Counted from the stretch's first letter, positions 17,695-27,855 are shown. The stretch: DNA of 64,000 nucleotides from Nostoc sp. UHCC 0926 (GCF_028623165.1 NZ_CP117772.1:930001-994000); one strand, 5' to 3'. Notes: generated by a model not told the origin, from the letters alone. A program made the numbers and translations.

Positions 17695-20600
17695 ATGTCT
17701 GAATTTTCTAGAAACATGGCATTTATCATTGGCATTAATAATTACACAAACGGTATTTCCTCTCTACAGAATGCTGTTAATGATGCCAAAAAGCTAGTTG
17801 AAATACTGCGAGAAAAGCATGAATATAAAGTATGGGTGTGTTTGGACGAAGTAGCTACCCTCAATAACTTAAATAAACTTTTAGAAAAAATACTACCTGA
17901 ACAAGTAAGTGAAAATGACCGCTTGCTATTTTACTTTGCTGGTCATGGGGTAGCCCTGAATGGCGATGATGGTCCAGAAGGTTATCTGATTCCCCAAGAT
18001 GCCAAATTGGGAGATGTTCAAACCTATCTACCGATGACTAAGTTGCAGGAATCCCTGAGTAAATTACCATGCCGTCATTTTTTGGGAATCCTCGACTGCT
18101 GTTTTGCTGGAGCGTTTCGCTGGTCAAGCAACAGAGATTTATTAACTACGCCAGAAGTCATCCACAAAGAGCGTTATGACCGTTTTATTACTGACCCAGC
18201 TTGGCAGGTGATAACTAGCGCAGCTTCTGACCAAAAAGCCTTAGATGCCTTTGCACTTAACTCAGAACGCGGTCAAAGAGGCACGCATTCCCCTTTTGCT
18301 GCGGCATTAATCGAAGCGCTTGCAGGTAAAGCTGATGTCTATCCCCCTGCTACCAATGGCAAACCCCCAGGAGATGGGGTCATCACTGCTACTGAACTCT
18401 ACTTATATCTACGGGATGCAGTTGAACCAGCTACGGAAGGAAATCGCCAACGGCAAACCCCCGGTATTTGGCCTCTGAAGAAGCATGATAAAGGCGAGTA
18501 TATTTTTCTTTCCCCCGGACATCCACTCAACTTACCGCCAGCACCACCTCTGGATGCTTCAAAAAATCCCTACCGAGGTTTAGAATCTTATGACGAGGAA
18601 CATAGCGAACTGTTTTTCGGAAGAACTGAACTGGTAGAAAAGTTACATAATTTTGTCAAAACTCATCCTTTAACAGTGGTGTTGGGTGCTTCGGGTTCGG
18701 GTAAATCTAGTTTGGTGAAGGCAGGATTAATTCCCGAACTGCGGCAAGATAATACTGAGCAATGGTGTATTCTGCCACTCATCCGTCCTGGTGAGACTCC
18801 CTTGCAAGCGTTAAATAATGCTTTGAAAAATGCCCAATTACCAGAGGTAGCAGCCCAAAACTTACAACAGAGCTTGGCGATGAGCATTGATACTTGGGCA
18901 AAAAATCACCCTAACTCTAAGTTATTACTGTTTATTGACCAAAGCGAAGAAATTATCACCCTCTGTCAAAACGAGGATGAGCGCAAAGAGTTTTTTCAAC
19001 AGATACTCAAAGCAATTAATGTCCATCGTGATAGATTACGGGTAGTATTATCCCTACGCTCTGACTTTGAACCCCAAGTAAGAGATGCTGGCTTAAAGTT
19101 TGTTGACCGCACAGTCAATAACTTAGAAAATACGGTGCTGGAAAGTCGTTGGTACAGTGGACGATTTATTATACCAGCAATGACACGAGGAGAACTGCGG
19201 CAAGCGATTGAGAAACCCGCAGAAACACGGGTGATGTATTTTCAGCCTTATGAACTAGTAGAACAATTGATTAATGAAGTAGCAGATATGCCGGGAGCAT
19301 TGCCCCTGCTTTCTTTTGCCTTGAGCGAACTTTATCTCAAGTATTTAAAGCGACAACGGGATTCACAAAACGAAGGTATAACGATTGACCGGGCGCTAAC
19401 GCAAGAAGATTATCAAGATTTGGGAGGAGTCATTCAATCACTGACTAAAAGAGCTGATGAAGAATATGAGACGTTAGTTAAAGAAAATCCGGCTTATACC
19501 CAAATTATCCGCCATGTGATGCTGCGGATGATAGCCCTTGGGGGAGGTGAGTTAGCACGCAGACGAGTACCGCTATCGGAACTAGAATATCCGCCAGAGA
19601 AAAACTCTTTTGTTACAGCAGTAATTGAGCGCTTTACCAAAGCGCGGTTACTGGTGAAAGGAGACGATGCTGATGGGAATCCCTATGTAGAACCTGCTCA
19701 TGATGCTTTGGTGCGGGGATGGCAAAAACTGTTGATGTGGAAACAAGAGGAGCAAGAAAGTTTAGTGCTGCAACAACGGTTGACTCCTGCGGCGACGGAG
19801 TGGGATAGCATTAAAAATAAGGACAAAGAACAGCCAAAAGGGATTCTAGACTGGGCCGATCCTATTTTGGATTGGTTAGATCAACGACTATTATTCCCAA
19901 TCGAAAACAAATTGAGTAAAATTCCTGCTCAATTTTCCCGACTTCTACGGCAACCGCAGAATCAGCAAGGGCAATCGAGAGAGAAACCAGTACAGTTTCT
20001 GTGGAATGCGAATCCTTATCTCGAAGTATTGGATAAAGAACTCAATTCCGATGACAACTGGTTTAACCAGGTTGAAGCTGAGTTTGTGCAGCAAAGCGTT
20101 TGGCAAAGACGCAGGAATGTCAACTTGCGTCGGAGCATTGCGATCGGCGTAATTGTGGTATCGCTCAGTTTAACTGCTTGGGCTTTATCTAATCTCAGAC
20201 AAGCATTAATACAACAAATAAGTGCTGAGAAAAATTCCACAGAAACTGCGTTTCGCGCAAACCAACTGACCTTGGAGACTTTGATAAGTAGTTTACGGGC
20301 AGGAAAGTCTTTGAAGTCCTTGTTTCTGCCTGGACCATTCCAGCCAGACCAGCAGTGGCAAAATCAAGTCTTAATAACCTTGCAAAAGGCGGTTTATCAA
20401 GTTAAAGAACTCAATCCTTGGCAAGGACCTCAAGGTAACATATGCGGTATATTTTTAAGTCAAGATGACAAGGTATGGATCGCTGTTAGCACTCCTGTTA
20501 ACATAATAAATGACTGTCATGAGGGTGATATTAGCTTATGGGACTCAGAAAGCCAACAGGTTACAAAATTACCTTCAGGCAATTTCTATAATGTCAGTTT

Positions 20601-22491
20601 TAGTCCCGATGGCAGCCAACTGGCTATCGTAGGATCAAACAAAACCATCCGCTTATGTGGTCTGGAGAGCAAGCATTGTAAGGACTTACCAAAGGTTAAA
20701 GTTTCAAGCTCAAGTGAAATTGAAAGCGTCAGTTTTAGTCGTGATGGCAAGAGCTTAGCTTTAATTATTTCCAGGCTACGTGATGGTAGCTCATGGGAGA
20801 AGCAACGCAGTGCTTACTTATGGAATTTGCAGAGTCGAGAAGGGTTAAAAAAATTACCAGGGTATTCAGAGACTCAAGGCATTCCCGTAGAAGACATGAG
20901 GTTTAGTAGTGATGGCTACCATATAGTAGAAGTTTTCAAAGACCACAACAATAGCAGTAGCAAAATTCCTGATATCTTACTCTCCAAGATCCATTTTTGG
21001 GACTACTTATCGGAGCGCGAGTTAGGTGTAACTGCAAATAATTCAAAATTACTACAAGCGAATCTGTCATCACATAATAATTTCAAGGATGTAATATTAA
21101 GCTCTGATGGCAATAAAATGGTTACCATTCCAAGAATAATAAGTCCCGGCGTATCCAAGATTTGCTCTATCAATTTTTGGGATTTGTCTTACATTCAGGC
21201 TAATTCTACGCAAAAACCATCAAAAACTTTCACAGAAGCCTGCTCCGCCAATTTCAATCCCTATAACAACCAGTTAGCTATTGGAGGAATAAACGGCGAC
21301 ATTAGTTTTTACAACAGTAACAGTATGCATTATTACGACAGTAACAGTTATAGTGAGCAAAAATTGACTGAATGGAAGGCTCATGAAGGTGCAGTTAAAA
21401 ATGTCAAATTTAGCAGTGATGGTAAACGATTAATCACTATTGGAGAAGATGGTGTTATCCGCTTGTGGAATACGCAAGAGTCGCAGTCAAGCTTACCTTC
21501 ACTTCCTATAGACAAAAAAATTGAAAGTATCAGTGTTAGCCCTAATGGTCAACAAATAGCTCTTACAGACTCTCAGGGTGCTGCTAGTTTGTGGGACGTG
21601 TCGCATCAAACTTTAACCCCACTGCCAAGAACTGAAGGTAGTTTCACCAGTGTTATTTTCGCTCCCGATGGAAAACACCTTGCTGGTGCTAACAAAGACA
21701 ACACGATAACCATTTTTGATATTTATGGAAAACTTGTTTATCCTAATAAATTTAAATTACCTAGTGGTAATTTAAAGAATATGATTTTTAGCCCTGACGG
21801 TAAATTATTTATAATTGTTGAATATGACAAATACAAATATTTAACTTATTATATGGTTGATTTTTCCAACAATTCCAAACCTAATGAAATTCGCATAGGA
21901 GGATACCTAAGTAAGGGGTATAAATTTATGGGGTATACATTTAGTCGTAATGCTAAATTTGTAGCAGCCACTCCAGATATAGAGGATACCAGGGGTTCTA
22001 CATCTGGTAAGGTAAATTTGAAGGATTTGTCATTGGACAATATTATTAATAATATTAGTATTACTAAACTAACAAAATTAAACGCAGATTTCATGACAGA
22101 TAAGGTTGCATTTAATATTGATGGCAACTTAATGGCTATAACTCAACAAAAAATTGGTAAACCAGATGGGACTGTTATGTTATGGGATATCTATGCTAAC
22201 CAGATAGTTCAAAATTTTAAAACGTATTTTAAAGCATATGAAAACAAAACTTTCAAAGACACAGAATTACAAACAGGCGCGATTAAAAGCCTAAGTTTGA
22301 GTACTGATGGCAGCACACTGGCTATTCTTGGTCAGGACGGAAAAGTCATGTTGTGGCATACAGGATTAGATGAATTACTCATGCAAGGTTGCCAACAAGC
22401 ACGTAACTACTTAGCTACCCTTGATGAGAAAAATAGCGATCGCCATCTCTGTGACGATGTACCACCAACTGCTGCAAATCCCAACAATTAG
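17695..22491 (+). CDS. caspase - nSTAND NTPase - transmembrane - WD40 protein
   Basis: 1598 residues from the ATG at 17695, chosen because AAGGAA lies about 10 bases upstream; a GTG at 17629 gives an extra 22 residues. Order: caspase domain (residues about 8-270; His in FYFAGHGVAL, Cys in ILDCCFAGAFRW), linker, a STAND-type ATPase beginning NPYRGLESYDEEHSELFFGR with Walker A GASGSGKSSLVKAG and LLFIDQSEEI as Walker B, a winged-helix-like region (LEYPPEKNSF...ARLLVKGD...EPAHDALVRGW), one membrane-like segment (SIAIGVIVVSLSLTAWAL, near residue 825), then WD40 blades to the end. Known logic for this architecture: the propeller senses, the NTPase oligomerises, the protease is the effector. Defence or programmed death is plausible, unproven. 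Its tail SDRHLCDDVPPTAANPNN is echoed by the array that follows. Confidence 0.93.
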   Translation: MSEFSRNMAFIIGINNYTNGISSLQNAVNDAKKLVEILREKHEYKVWVCLDEVATLNNLNKLLEKILPEQVSENDRLLFYFAGHGVALNGDDGPEGYLIPQDAKLGDVQTYLPMTKLQESLSKLPCRHFLGILDCCFAGAFRWSSNRDLLTTPEVIHKERYDRFITDPAWQVITSAASDQKALDAFALNSERGQRGTHSPFAAALIEALAGKADVYPPATNGKPPGDGVITATELYLYLRDAVEPATEGNRQRQTPGIWPLKKHDKGEYIFLSPGHPLNLPPAPPLDASKNPYRGLESYDEEHSELFFGRTELVEKLHNFVKTHPLTVVLGASGSGKSSLVKAGLIPELRQDNTEQWCILPLIRPGETPLQALNNALKNAQLPEVAAQNLQQSLAMSIDTWAKNHPNSKLLLFIDQSEEIITLCQNEDERKEFFQQILKAINVHRDRLRVVLSLRSDFEPQVRDAGLKFVDRTVNNLENTVLESRWYSGRFIIPAMTRGELRQAIEKPAETRVMYFQPYELVEQLINEVADMPGALPLLSFALSELYLKYLKRQRDSQNEGITIDRALTQEDYQDLGGVIQSLTKRADEEYETLVKENPAYTQIIRHVMLRMIALGGGELARRRVPLSELEYPPEKNSFVTAVIERFTKARLLVKGDDADGNPYVEPAHDALVRGWQKLLMWKQEEQESLVLQQRLTPAATEWDSIKNKDKEQPKGILDWADPILDWLDQRLLFPIENKLSKIPAQFSRLLRQPQNQQGQSREKPVQFLWNANPYLEVLDKELNSDDNWFNQVEAEFVQQSVWQRRRNVNLRRSIAIGVIVVSLSLTAWALSNLRQALIQQISAEKNSTETAFRANQLTLETLISSLRAGKSLKSLFLPGPFQPDQQWQNQVLITLQKAVYQVKELNPWQGPQGNICGIFLSQDDKVWIAVSTPVNIINDCHEGDISLWDSESQQVTKLPSGNFYNVSFSPDGSQLAIVGSNKTIRLCGLESKHCKDLPKVKVSSSSEIESVSFSRDGKSLALIISRLRDGSSWEKQRSAYLWNLQSREGLKKLPGYSETQGIPVEDMRFSSDGYHIVEVFKDHNNSSSKIPDILLSKIHFWDYLSERELGVTANNSKLLQANLSSHNNFKDVILSSDGNKMVTIPRIISPGVSKICSINFWDLSYIQANSTQKPSKTFTEACSANFNPYNNQLAIGGINGDISFYNSNSMHYYDSNSYSEQKLTEWKAHEGAVKNVKFSSDGKRLITIGEDGVIRLWNTQESQSSLPSLPIDKKIESISVSPNGQQIALTDSQGAASLWDVSHQTLTPLPRTEGSFTSVIFAPDGKHLAGANKDNTITIFDIYGKLVYPNKFKLPSGNLKNMIFSPDGKLFIIVEYDKYKYLTYYMVDFSNNSKPNEIRIGGYLSKGYKFMGYTFSRNAKFVAATPDIEDTRGSTSGKVNLKDLSLDNIINNISITKLTKLNADFMTDKVAFNIDGNLMAITQQKIGKPDGTVMLWDIYANQIVQNFKTYFKAYENKTFKDTELQTGAIKSLSLSTDGSTLAILGQDGKVMLWHTGLDELLMQGCQQARNYLATLDEKNSDRHLCDDVPPTAANPNN

Positions 22492-22847
22492 GTTCAGGTG
22501 AGAGCGATCGCCATGTCTGTGACGATGTATCACCAACTGCTGCAAATCCCAACAACTAGGTTCAGGTGAGAGCGATCGCCATCTCTGTGAAGGAATTAAA
22601 TCTTCTCAGTTGCCAGAACAAACGCAGAAAACTAGTACAGGTGAAACAATTGCAGTATCAACTCCCAGTAGTTTGGGTGTGTCAAAAGTAGTTGGTAAGT
22701 GAGCGATCGCCATCTCTGTAAGAATGTACCATCAACCCCTGCAAATCCCAACAAGTAGATTGAGATAAAAGCGATCGCCATCTCTGTGACGATGTACCAC
22801 CAACTGCTGCAAATCCCAACAAGTAGGTTCAGGTGAGAGCGATCGCA
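22435..22847 (+). repeat. 68-bp repeats, each encoding a spare WD40-protein C-terminal tail
   Basis: Units begin at AGCGATCGCC (HIP1) at about 22434, 22502, 22570, 22701 and 22769, with a sixth truncated at 22838. The first is the real end of the upstream gene. Each of the next four, read in the same codon phase relative to HIP1, encodes SDRH(L/V)C followed by a tail and stop: DDVSPTAANPNN, EGIKSSQLPEQTQK... (a longer, different tail, 22571-22702), KNVPSTPANPNK, DDVPPTAANPNK. Period is 68 bases between like units, so the frames are not continuous. Probably ends of former paralogues collapsed by recombination at HIP1, or tail cassettes. Confidence 0.8.
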
Positions 22848-22880
22848 TCTGCTGCTCATGACCAAAAGGCAATAGATTAT

Positions 22881-24624
22881 CCCACATTCCGCACTTCAAC
22901 TAGTAGTATAAATAAACTCCATTCAGAAAAAATATAAAATTATAATTTGGATACCTAAATAACAGTCAAAAAAAATAAATTATGCAGAAAAATGTCCAGC
23001 TTTATTATTTTAAAAGCTAGTTATATAAGAATATTTAATTTCAATTATTAGAACAATTTGTTCAATAATTTATCAGATATTTTTAAGCCAATAAATAATA
23101 TTTATGGCAAAAAGTAGGAAGGAATTGTAAAATTCGACAACGTTCTTTTGTCAAATTAATAATTCGCTTAATTCCTTGCAGAATCAAAACGTGAATCCCT
23201 TGAAAACATTGAAATATCCACCGTAAAGTAGGACATTCAGTTAATTTATTTAGTTGATTTTTAACTGTGGCTTCTGGGATTTTTAAAGAGCTTCTTAGTT
23301 GTCTTTGTCCTAGATTATAAACCAAAAGACACAATCCCATTAACATCATCATTGTCTCTACTCTTTCAGGATTTTTCACAAAAAGACTATCTGCAAAAAA
23401 TAAGGGGTCTTTCAGAAATCTAAATCCCCGCTCACAAGATTGCTGTTGTTTATATATTCTGAGTATTTCGGAAGCGTCTAAATCTTTCATGTCCCGAATA
23501 TTAGTTGCTAAAATAAACCTTCCAGAAGAGTTTTGATTTTCCGTAATTAATTCTTGACTTTCTATCAATTTAGCACAAACTTTATAAAAGACTTTTTGCT
23601 CTTTAGTTTGATGCTGAATAATTTGTATTTCAGTGATTTGGTGATATTTGAGTTTTGATTCAATTTCTTTGATTTTAGACATTGCTGACGATGAATGGTC
23701 AAATTCCTCTTTTACTAACTTAGCTATTTGTTTTGTAACTTTGATTGATTCTGACTGAATTTTTAGAGATAACTTCTTTAAATCTGCTTTTTTCCTCTCT
23801 GGGCTTTCTACTAGTATCCATCTTTGCTCTATCCCCCCATAAGTTACTTTTTCTTCTTGATAACTATATTCTTTTTGTTCAGTTTTTTTCAATTCTACAT
23901 TTGTTAATCTTTTAACTAAATTTTTCGCTTTTTTTATGGTTAACGGTACTCGACTTATCCATTTTATATTCTCCATTAACTTCAAGTTATTTTCGCTATA
24001 TAACGCACTATCAGCTACCATAATACTTTCCAAATTTATTTGCTTAGAATACTCTACTAAAATTTTGCCAAAAGCTGCTTTATCTGATTCATTTCCAACT
24101 TCCCCTGCATTAACTCTTTCTCTCGGATCAGTTCCTAGCAGGTCATTGATTTTCTCTACTATTCCTATCTCATCAATAATTCCAGCTACTATTCCTAAGT
24201 GAGCCAAATTTTTAATGAATGGTTCTTCTTTTTGAGCAGTCATTTCTTTGATTTGATTTATAAAAGCTTTCTCCTAATTTTCTCACTTTTTTAGCAAAAA
24301 AATTCTCTTAATGGTTCTTCATCTTTATTTTCTGCTCCATCTCTTATCAAAATATTACGGTTTTTAAGTAGTAGTTAGTGATACATTTTAATCGGACTTC
24401 CAAAGCTAATTAAACGCGTGAATCTAAGTAGTTCTCGACAGATAATTGCTAAATATTTACGCTTTGCACTACATTTGGACTACATAATAAAATCCGAAAA
24501 ATTGGTTATGTAGCGATCGCAAGCCTACCAAGACAATCTCAGTATTAATACTTAAGTAGTTAGCTGCTATTAGTAATATTCTTTGAAACATCAATGTATT
24601 GCATTTTGAAGTGCGGAATGTGGG
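22881..24624 (-). mobile_element. IS1634-type insertion sequence with terminal inverted repeats and 5-bp target duplication
   Basis: Perfect 19-base inverted ends: CCCACATTCCGCACTTCAA at 22881-22899 and its complement at 24606-24624. ATTAT is duplicated at 22876-22880 and 24625-24629. Length 1744 bases. Excision on paper restores the host reading frame. Its transposase is internally deleted, so this copy could move only with help from another. Confidence 0.92.
23083..24243 (-). pseudogene. IS1634-family DDE transposase with internal deletion
   Basis: 386 residues against about 540 in the family. N-terminal part HLGIVAGIIDEIGIVEKIND and REKVNAG-like RERVNAGE are normal, then the sequence jumps in frame to GNESDKAAFGKILVEYSKQI, which normally follows roughly 160-170 residues later. 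The missing part includes the first catalytic Asp region (the S-H-L-D-S-S-S segment of the family). The rest, with MVADSALYS and the C-terminal FRFLKDPLFFADSLFVKNPE (Glu region), is intact. So the enzyme is almost certainly inactive. Confidence 0.82.
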
Positions 24625-25102
24625 ATTATCTAGATTGTTTTGGACAGCGAGGAAGTACAGGCAAACACTCACCCTTTGCTGAAGCTTTGTTTGATGGTTC
24701 TGATAAGACAATTAAATCGTGGAGCTTAAGCAGTAGTGAAGTTATCACCCTTGAAGGTCATAGTAATACTGTAAATCAGGTGTGTTTCAGCCCAGACAGT
24801 GAGATAATTGCTTCCGCCAGTTCTGATAACACAGTAAAACTTTGGAATCGTAGCGGACAAGAACTTAAAACTCTTAGAGGGCATAGCTATCAGGTATTTG
24901 ACGTGACTTTTAGCGTTGATGGTCAAATGATTGCTTCTGCTGATTGGGATGGCACAATCAAACTTTGGAATCGTGATGGTCAGCTACTCATCTTCAAGAA
25001 GTGATGTCTGGTATCGGTGCAGCCTTGAGGAACTACCTACCACATTCAGAATCATCTGCCATTGGTTCAAAGCAAATACCATTGACCAAAAGAGGTGGAA
25101 TA

Positions 25103-25294
25103 ATGACTAAACCACCCTCTAAGCGTAAAAAAATACCTCTGCTTCATCCAATGACGACACCACCAGATAACCTTACCGAAGAAGAAAACCCAGGTTCAGC
25201 AAAAATTACAGTTACGGCTGGTGAAGTAACAGAGTTAACCCAGGAGGAGCAAAGTGATCGCCTGCACTTGGAGAGGAAAGTGGAGCGGGGCTAA
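25103..25294 (+). pseudogene. N-terminal fragment of the 6263-7180 gene family
   Basis: 63 residues (MTKPPSKRKKIPLLHPMTTP ... DRLHLERKVERG) matching residues 1-67 of the intact copy, including the DRLHLERKVER block, then a TAA. The AGAGGTGGAATA leader before the ATG is also shared. The homology ends at a HIP-rich junction. Confidence 0.82.
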
Positions 25295-25321
25295 AGCCAA
25301 CCCTTTTCAAACAACCTCTAA

Positions 25322-25641
25322 GGAGCGATCGCAGATTTACAGAAAGCATTCACACTGTTTAAACAAGAAGGTAATCAGGAATTTGCCCAAAAAGTAACCG
25401 ACGCACTTGAGAAGATACAAGAGAGTTAAACCCTACTCGAAACCCGATTTGTTTGAAAAATCAGGTTTGGTGAACCTTCAGAGAATAGCCAAATTAATCT
25501 TTTCTGATGACTGAGTTTTATCAAAATCTGCAACAAAAGCTTGACAAAGCTACGGCATTAAGAAAAGCCATGCTGACAACAATGCAAAAATATCCCGAAC
25601 CTTTAAATTGAGCTGCATTTGGCTTAATCGGCGAGTACTAG
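25322..25641 (+). pseudogene. TPR-CHAT protein remnants
   Basis: Two pieces. 25322-25429 encodes a TPR-like end (ADLQKAFTLFKQEGNQEFAQ ... EKIQES, stop). 25507-25641 encodes the end of a CHAT domain: MTEFYQNLQQKLDKATALRK, AMLTTMQKYPEPLN, then an in-frame TGA where the family has Trp, then AAFGLIGEY. CHAT is a caspase-clan protease often fused to TPRs in cyanobacteria. Catalytic His and Cys are absent. The pieces lie in the order TPR then CHAT, as in such proteins. Confidence 0.68.
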
Positions 25642-25790
25642 GGTTCGTGGTAAGCACAAAGCGGGCTTTCTTAAGGGCTGAAGCCCTCACTACAAACCTG
25701 ACTAAAAAATAATCTTTTAATCAAAGAAAATAAAGGACTGCTGGCATTGGGGTGTTAGTAGCATGTCCAATGATCGTTGCAAGCCACACA

Positions 25791-26699
25791 CTAAATTTGA
25801 TGAATGGGATGACCGGTTTTTTTAATTTTCATTGCATCCCGCAAAGGAGAGTTGCCGAACATCCGTGAATATTCTCGACTGAATTGTGATGCGCTATTGT
25901 ACCCTACCTTAAAGGCCGAACTCTCGGCGGTTTCACCTTCATCGGTCATCAGGTGCCGTGCCTCTAGCAAACGGAGACGCTTCTGATACTGAATTGGGCT
26001 CATTGCCGTCACTTCTTTAAAGTGCTTAAAAAAAGCAGAACGGCTCATTTTCGCAGCCTTTGCCAAAGCTGCGACATCAACATCATCAGTGAGTTCGGAT
26101 TTTAGGCGGTAAATTGCCTGAGATATTTTGTGCGTTTTGCTTCCGGAGCGAACAAACTGCCGGAGCGCCGGTCCATCTGCTCCTTTCAAGAGATAATAAA
26201 GTATTTCTTTGACCACCAAAGGCCCAAGCACGGGCGCGTCTTCGGGAACTTGAAAAAGTTTTCCCAGCCGAATCGCGGCTTCCAGCATTTTATCACTGGC
26301 TTTTCCGACGAATACCGCACGCAGAGGATTCTCAACCTCCTTCGGAAAGTCCTTTTCCACCTGAGCCGCGACTTCGCTCAAAGTCAGCGGATCAAAATCT
26401 ATTAGCAAGCTTAGAAACGGTTTCTCTGGCGTCGCCGAAAAGATGCGACTGGTGACGGGCAAATCAACCGGAGTGGCGGTGTAATGACCTCCATCGCATC
26501 GATAGACTTCGCGATCCAGGATAATTTCCTTGCAGCCCTGAGCAACAATACCAAAGCATGCACGCCAGTGTCGCTTTGTGTAACGATCTGGTAGAGAGAA
26601 TTTTATGCAATGAGTGCCTGAAAGGAGCGATTCATGTAAGCCATCCTCGGGGGAGAAGAGATGGATTATTTCTGCTAGGTCAGATTGCAAGTCCGTCAT
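25791..26699 (-). CDS. AraC-family transcriptional regulator (AraC_N type)
   Basis: 302 residues: an N-terminal cupin-like sensor domain (CIKFSLPDRYTKRHWRACFG; HYTATPVDLPVTSRI) and a C-terminal double HTH (DVDVAALAKAAKMSRSAFFK, then AFKVGYNSASQFSREYSRMF with the typical GYNSASQFSREY second recognition helix). It is divergent from an SDR gene 193 bases away, a pairing often seen in proteobacteria, where the regulator controls the reductase. Ligand unknown. Confidence 0.92.
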   Translation of the reverse strand: MTDLQSDLAEIIHLFSPEDGLHESLLSGTHCIKFSLPDRYTKRHWRACFGIVAQGCKEIILDREVYRCDGGHYTATPVDLPVTSRIFSATPEKPFLSLLIDFDPLTLSEVAAQVEKDFPKEVENPLRAVFVGKASDKMLEAAIRLGKLFQVPEDAPVLGPLVVKEILYYLLKGADGPALRQFVRSGSKTHKISQAIYRLKSELTDDVDVAALAKAAKMSRSAFFKHFKEVTAMSPIQYQKRLRLLEARHLMTDEGETAESSAFKVGYNSASQFSREYSRMFGNSPLRDAMKIKKTGHPIHQI

Positions 26700-26892
26700 A
26701 AAGTCTCCAAAGTATGGGGCTATCCCATGTAGGGTGATTATAGTTTATCGTGGACTATTAGGCAATAAATTTGGACTTCTGTGAATTTACTCAATGAAAT
26801 AAGAGGCGTATTATTCAATATCAGAAGACATTCTGGTTGGTGAAACCATAAGCCAGGATGTCCATCCAGAACAAAACCAAAGGAGTTCAAAT

Positions 26893-27789
26893 ATGCGTGT
26901 CTTTGTTACCGGAGCTACAGGCTTCATCGGCTCTGCCATCGTTCAGGAACTCATCACTGCGGGTCATCAGGTGCTCGGCCTCGCTCGCTCAGATGCCGCT
27001 GCCAAATCTCTTATCGCCGCTGGTGCCGGAGCGCATCCAGGTGATATCGAGGATCTGGACAGCTTGCAGAGTGGAGCCGCCGCCTCGGATGGCGTGATTC
27101 ACACCGCTTTCATCCATGACTTCTCGAAGTTCGAGGCTAACTGCGAGACAGATAGGCAAGCCATTGAGGCTCTCGGCGCCGCGCTTGCTGGCTCTGACCG
27201 CCCCTTGATCGTCACTTCCGGGACTGCGCTACTTACGCCAGGTCGCAAGGCGACCGAAGAAGATGTGCCCGCTTCCAGTTCCATTCCCCGCATCGCTTCG
27301 GAAGAGGCAGCAGCAACGGTTGCGTCACGTGGCGTGCGTGCGTCAGTGGTACGTCTTCCACCATCGGTTCACGGTGACGGCGATCGCGGCGGCTTCGTTC
27401 CACTTCTGATCGGCATTGCACGTGAAAAGGGCGTTTCGGCGTATATAGGCGACGGACTCAATCGCTGGCCCGCAGTGCACCGACTCGATGCGGCCCATCT
27501 TTTTAGACTTGCACTTGAGAAGGCTCCTGCTACGGGGGGCAGGTTTCATGGGGTTGCTGAAGAGGGCGTTGCGTTTCGAGATATTGCTGAAGTTATCGGA
27601 AGACACCTAAACATGCCGGTGGTCACCAAATCACCCGAGGAGGCTGCTAATCATTTTGGCTGGTTTGCACACTTCGCAGCAATCGACAATCCGACCTCGA
27701 GCACGCAAACTCACCAACAGTTAGGATGGCGGCCCGTGCAGCCCGACCTCATCACTGACCTCGAACGAGGGAGCTATTTCAAAAACTGA
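26893..27789 (+). CDS. SDR-family NAD(P)-dependent epimerase/reductase
   Basis: 298 residues with the extended/atypical SDR start [20 protein letters not shown] (GxxGxxG cofactor loop) and [16 protein letters not shown]. The canonical YxxxK is not evident in the usual place (around [16 protein letters not shown]), as in atypical SDRs. RBS AAAGGAG 8-10 bases upstream. Base composition is clearly GC-richer than its neighbours (many GCC, GGC, CTC codons), and together with the AraC gene it looks like an acquired pair from a proteobacterium. Substrate unknown. Confidence 0.9.
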   Translation: MRVFVTGATGFIGSAIVQELITAGHQVLGLARSDAAAKSLIAAGAGAHPGDIEDLDSLQSGAAASDGVIHTAFIHDFSKFEANCETDRQAIEALGAALAGSDRPLIVTSGTALLTPGRKATEEDVPASSSIPRIASEEAAATVASRGVRASVVRLPPSVHGDGDRGGFVPLLIGIAREKGVSAYIGDGLNRWPAVHRLDAAHLFRLALEKAPATGGRFHGVAEEGVAFRDIAEVIGRHLNMPVVTKSPEEAANHFGWFAHFAAIDNPTSSTQTHQQLGWRPVQPDLITDLERGSYFKN

Positions 27790-27855
27790 AATCAGAAAGG
27801 CGACATATCAAAATCCTCAAGTACCAAAAAAGTCTAATTCTTTGGTTTCATAATT

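Larger units (their letters stand above)
22848..25004 (+). pseudogene. third caspase-WD40 paralogue, broken by an IS and an internal deletion
   Basis: Removing the IS (22881-24624) and one ATTAT copy joins 22880 to 24630 and restores SAAHDQKAIDYLDCFGQRG then KHSPFAEALF, which aligns with SAASDQKALDAFALN and THSPFAAALIEAL in the intact caspase domain at 18.2 kb. Directly after, at about 24690, the frame enters WD40 blades (HSNTVNQVCFSPDSEIIASA, then ASADWDGTIKLWNRDGQ) ending at 25004. So the NTPase and most of the protease were deleted before or after IS insertion. Non-functional. Confidence 0.85.

Noticed and set aside
22435-22847. CRISPR-like or STRR array
   Set aside because: No spacers; the 68-bp units are homologous to the 3' end of the adjacent gene and encode its tail.
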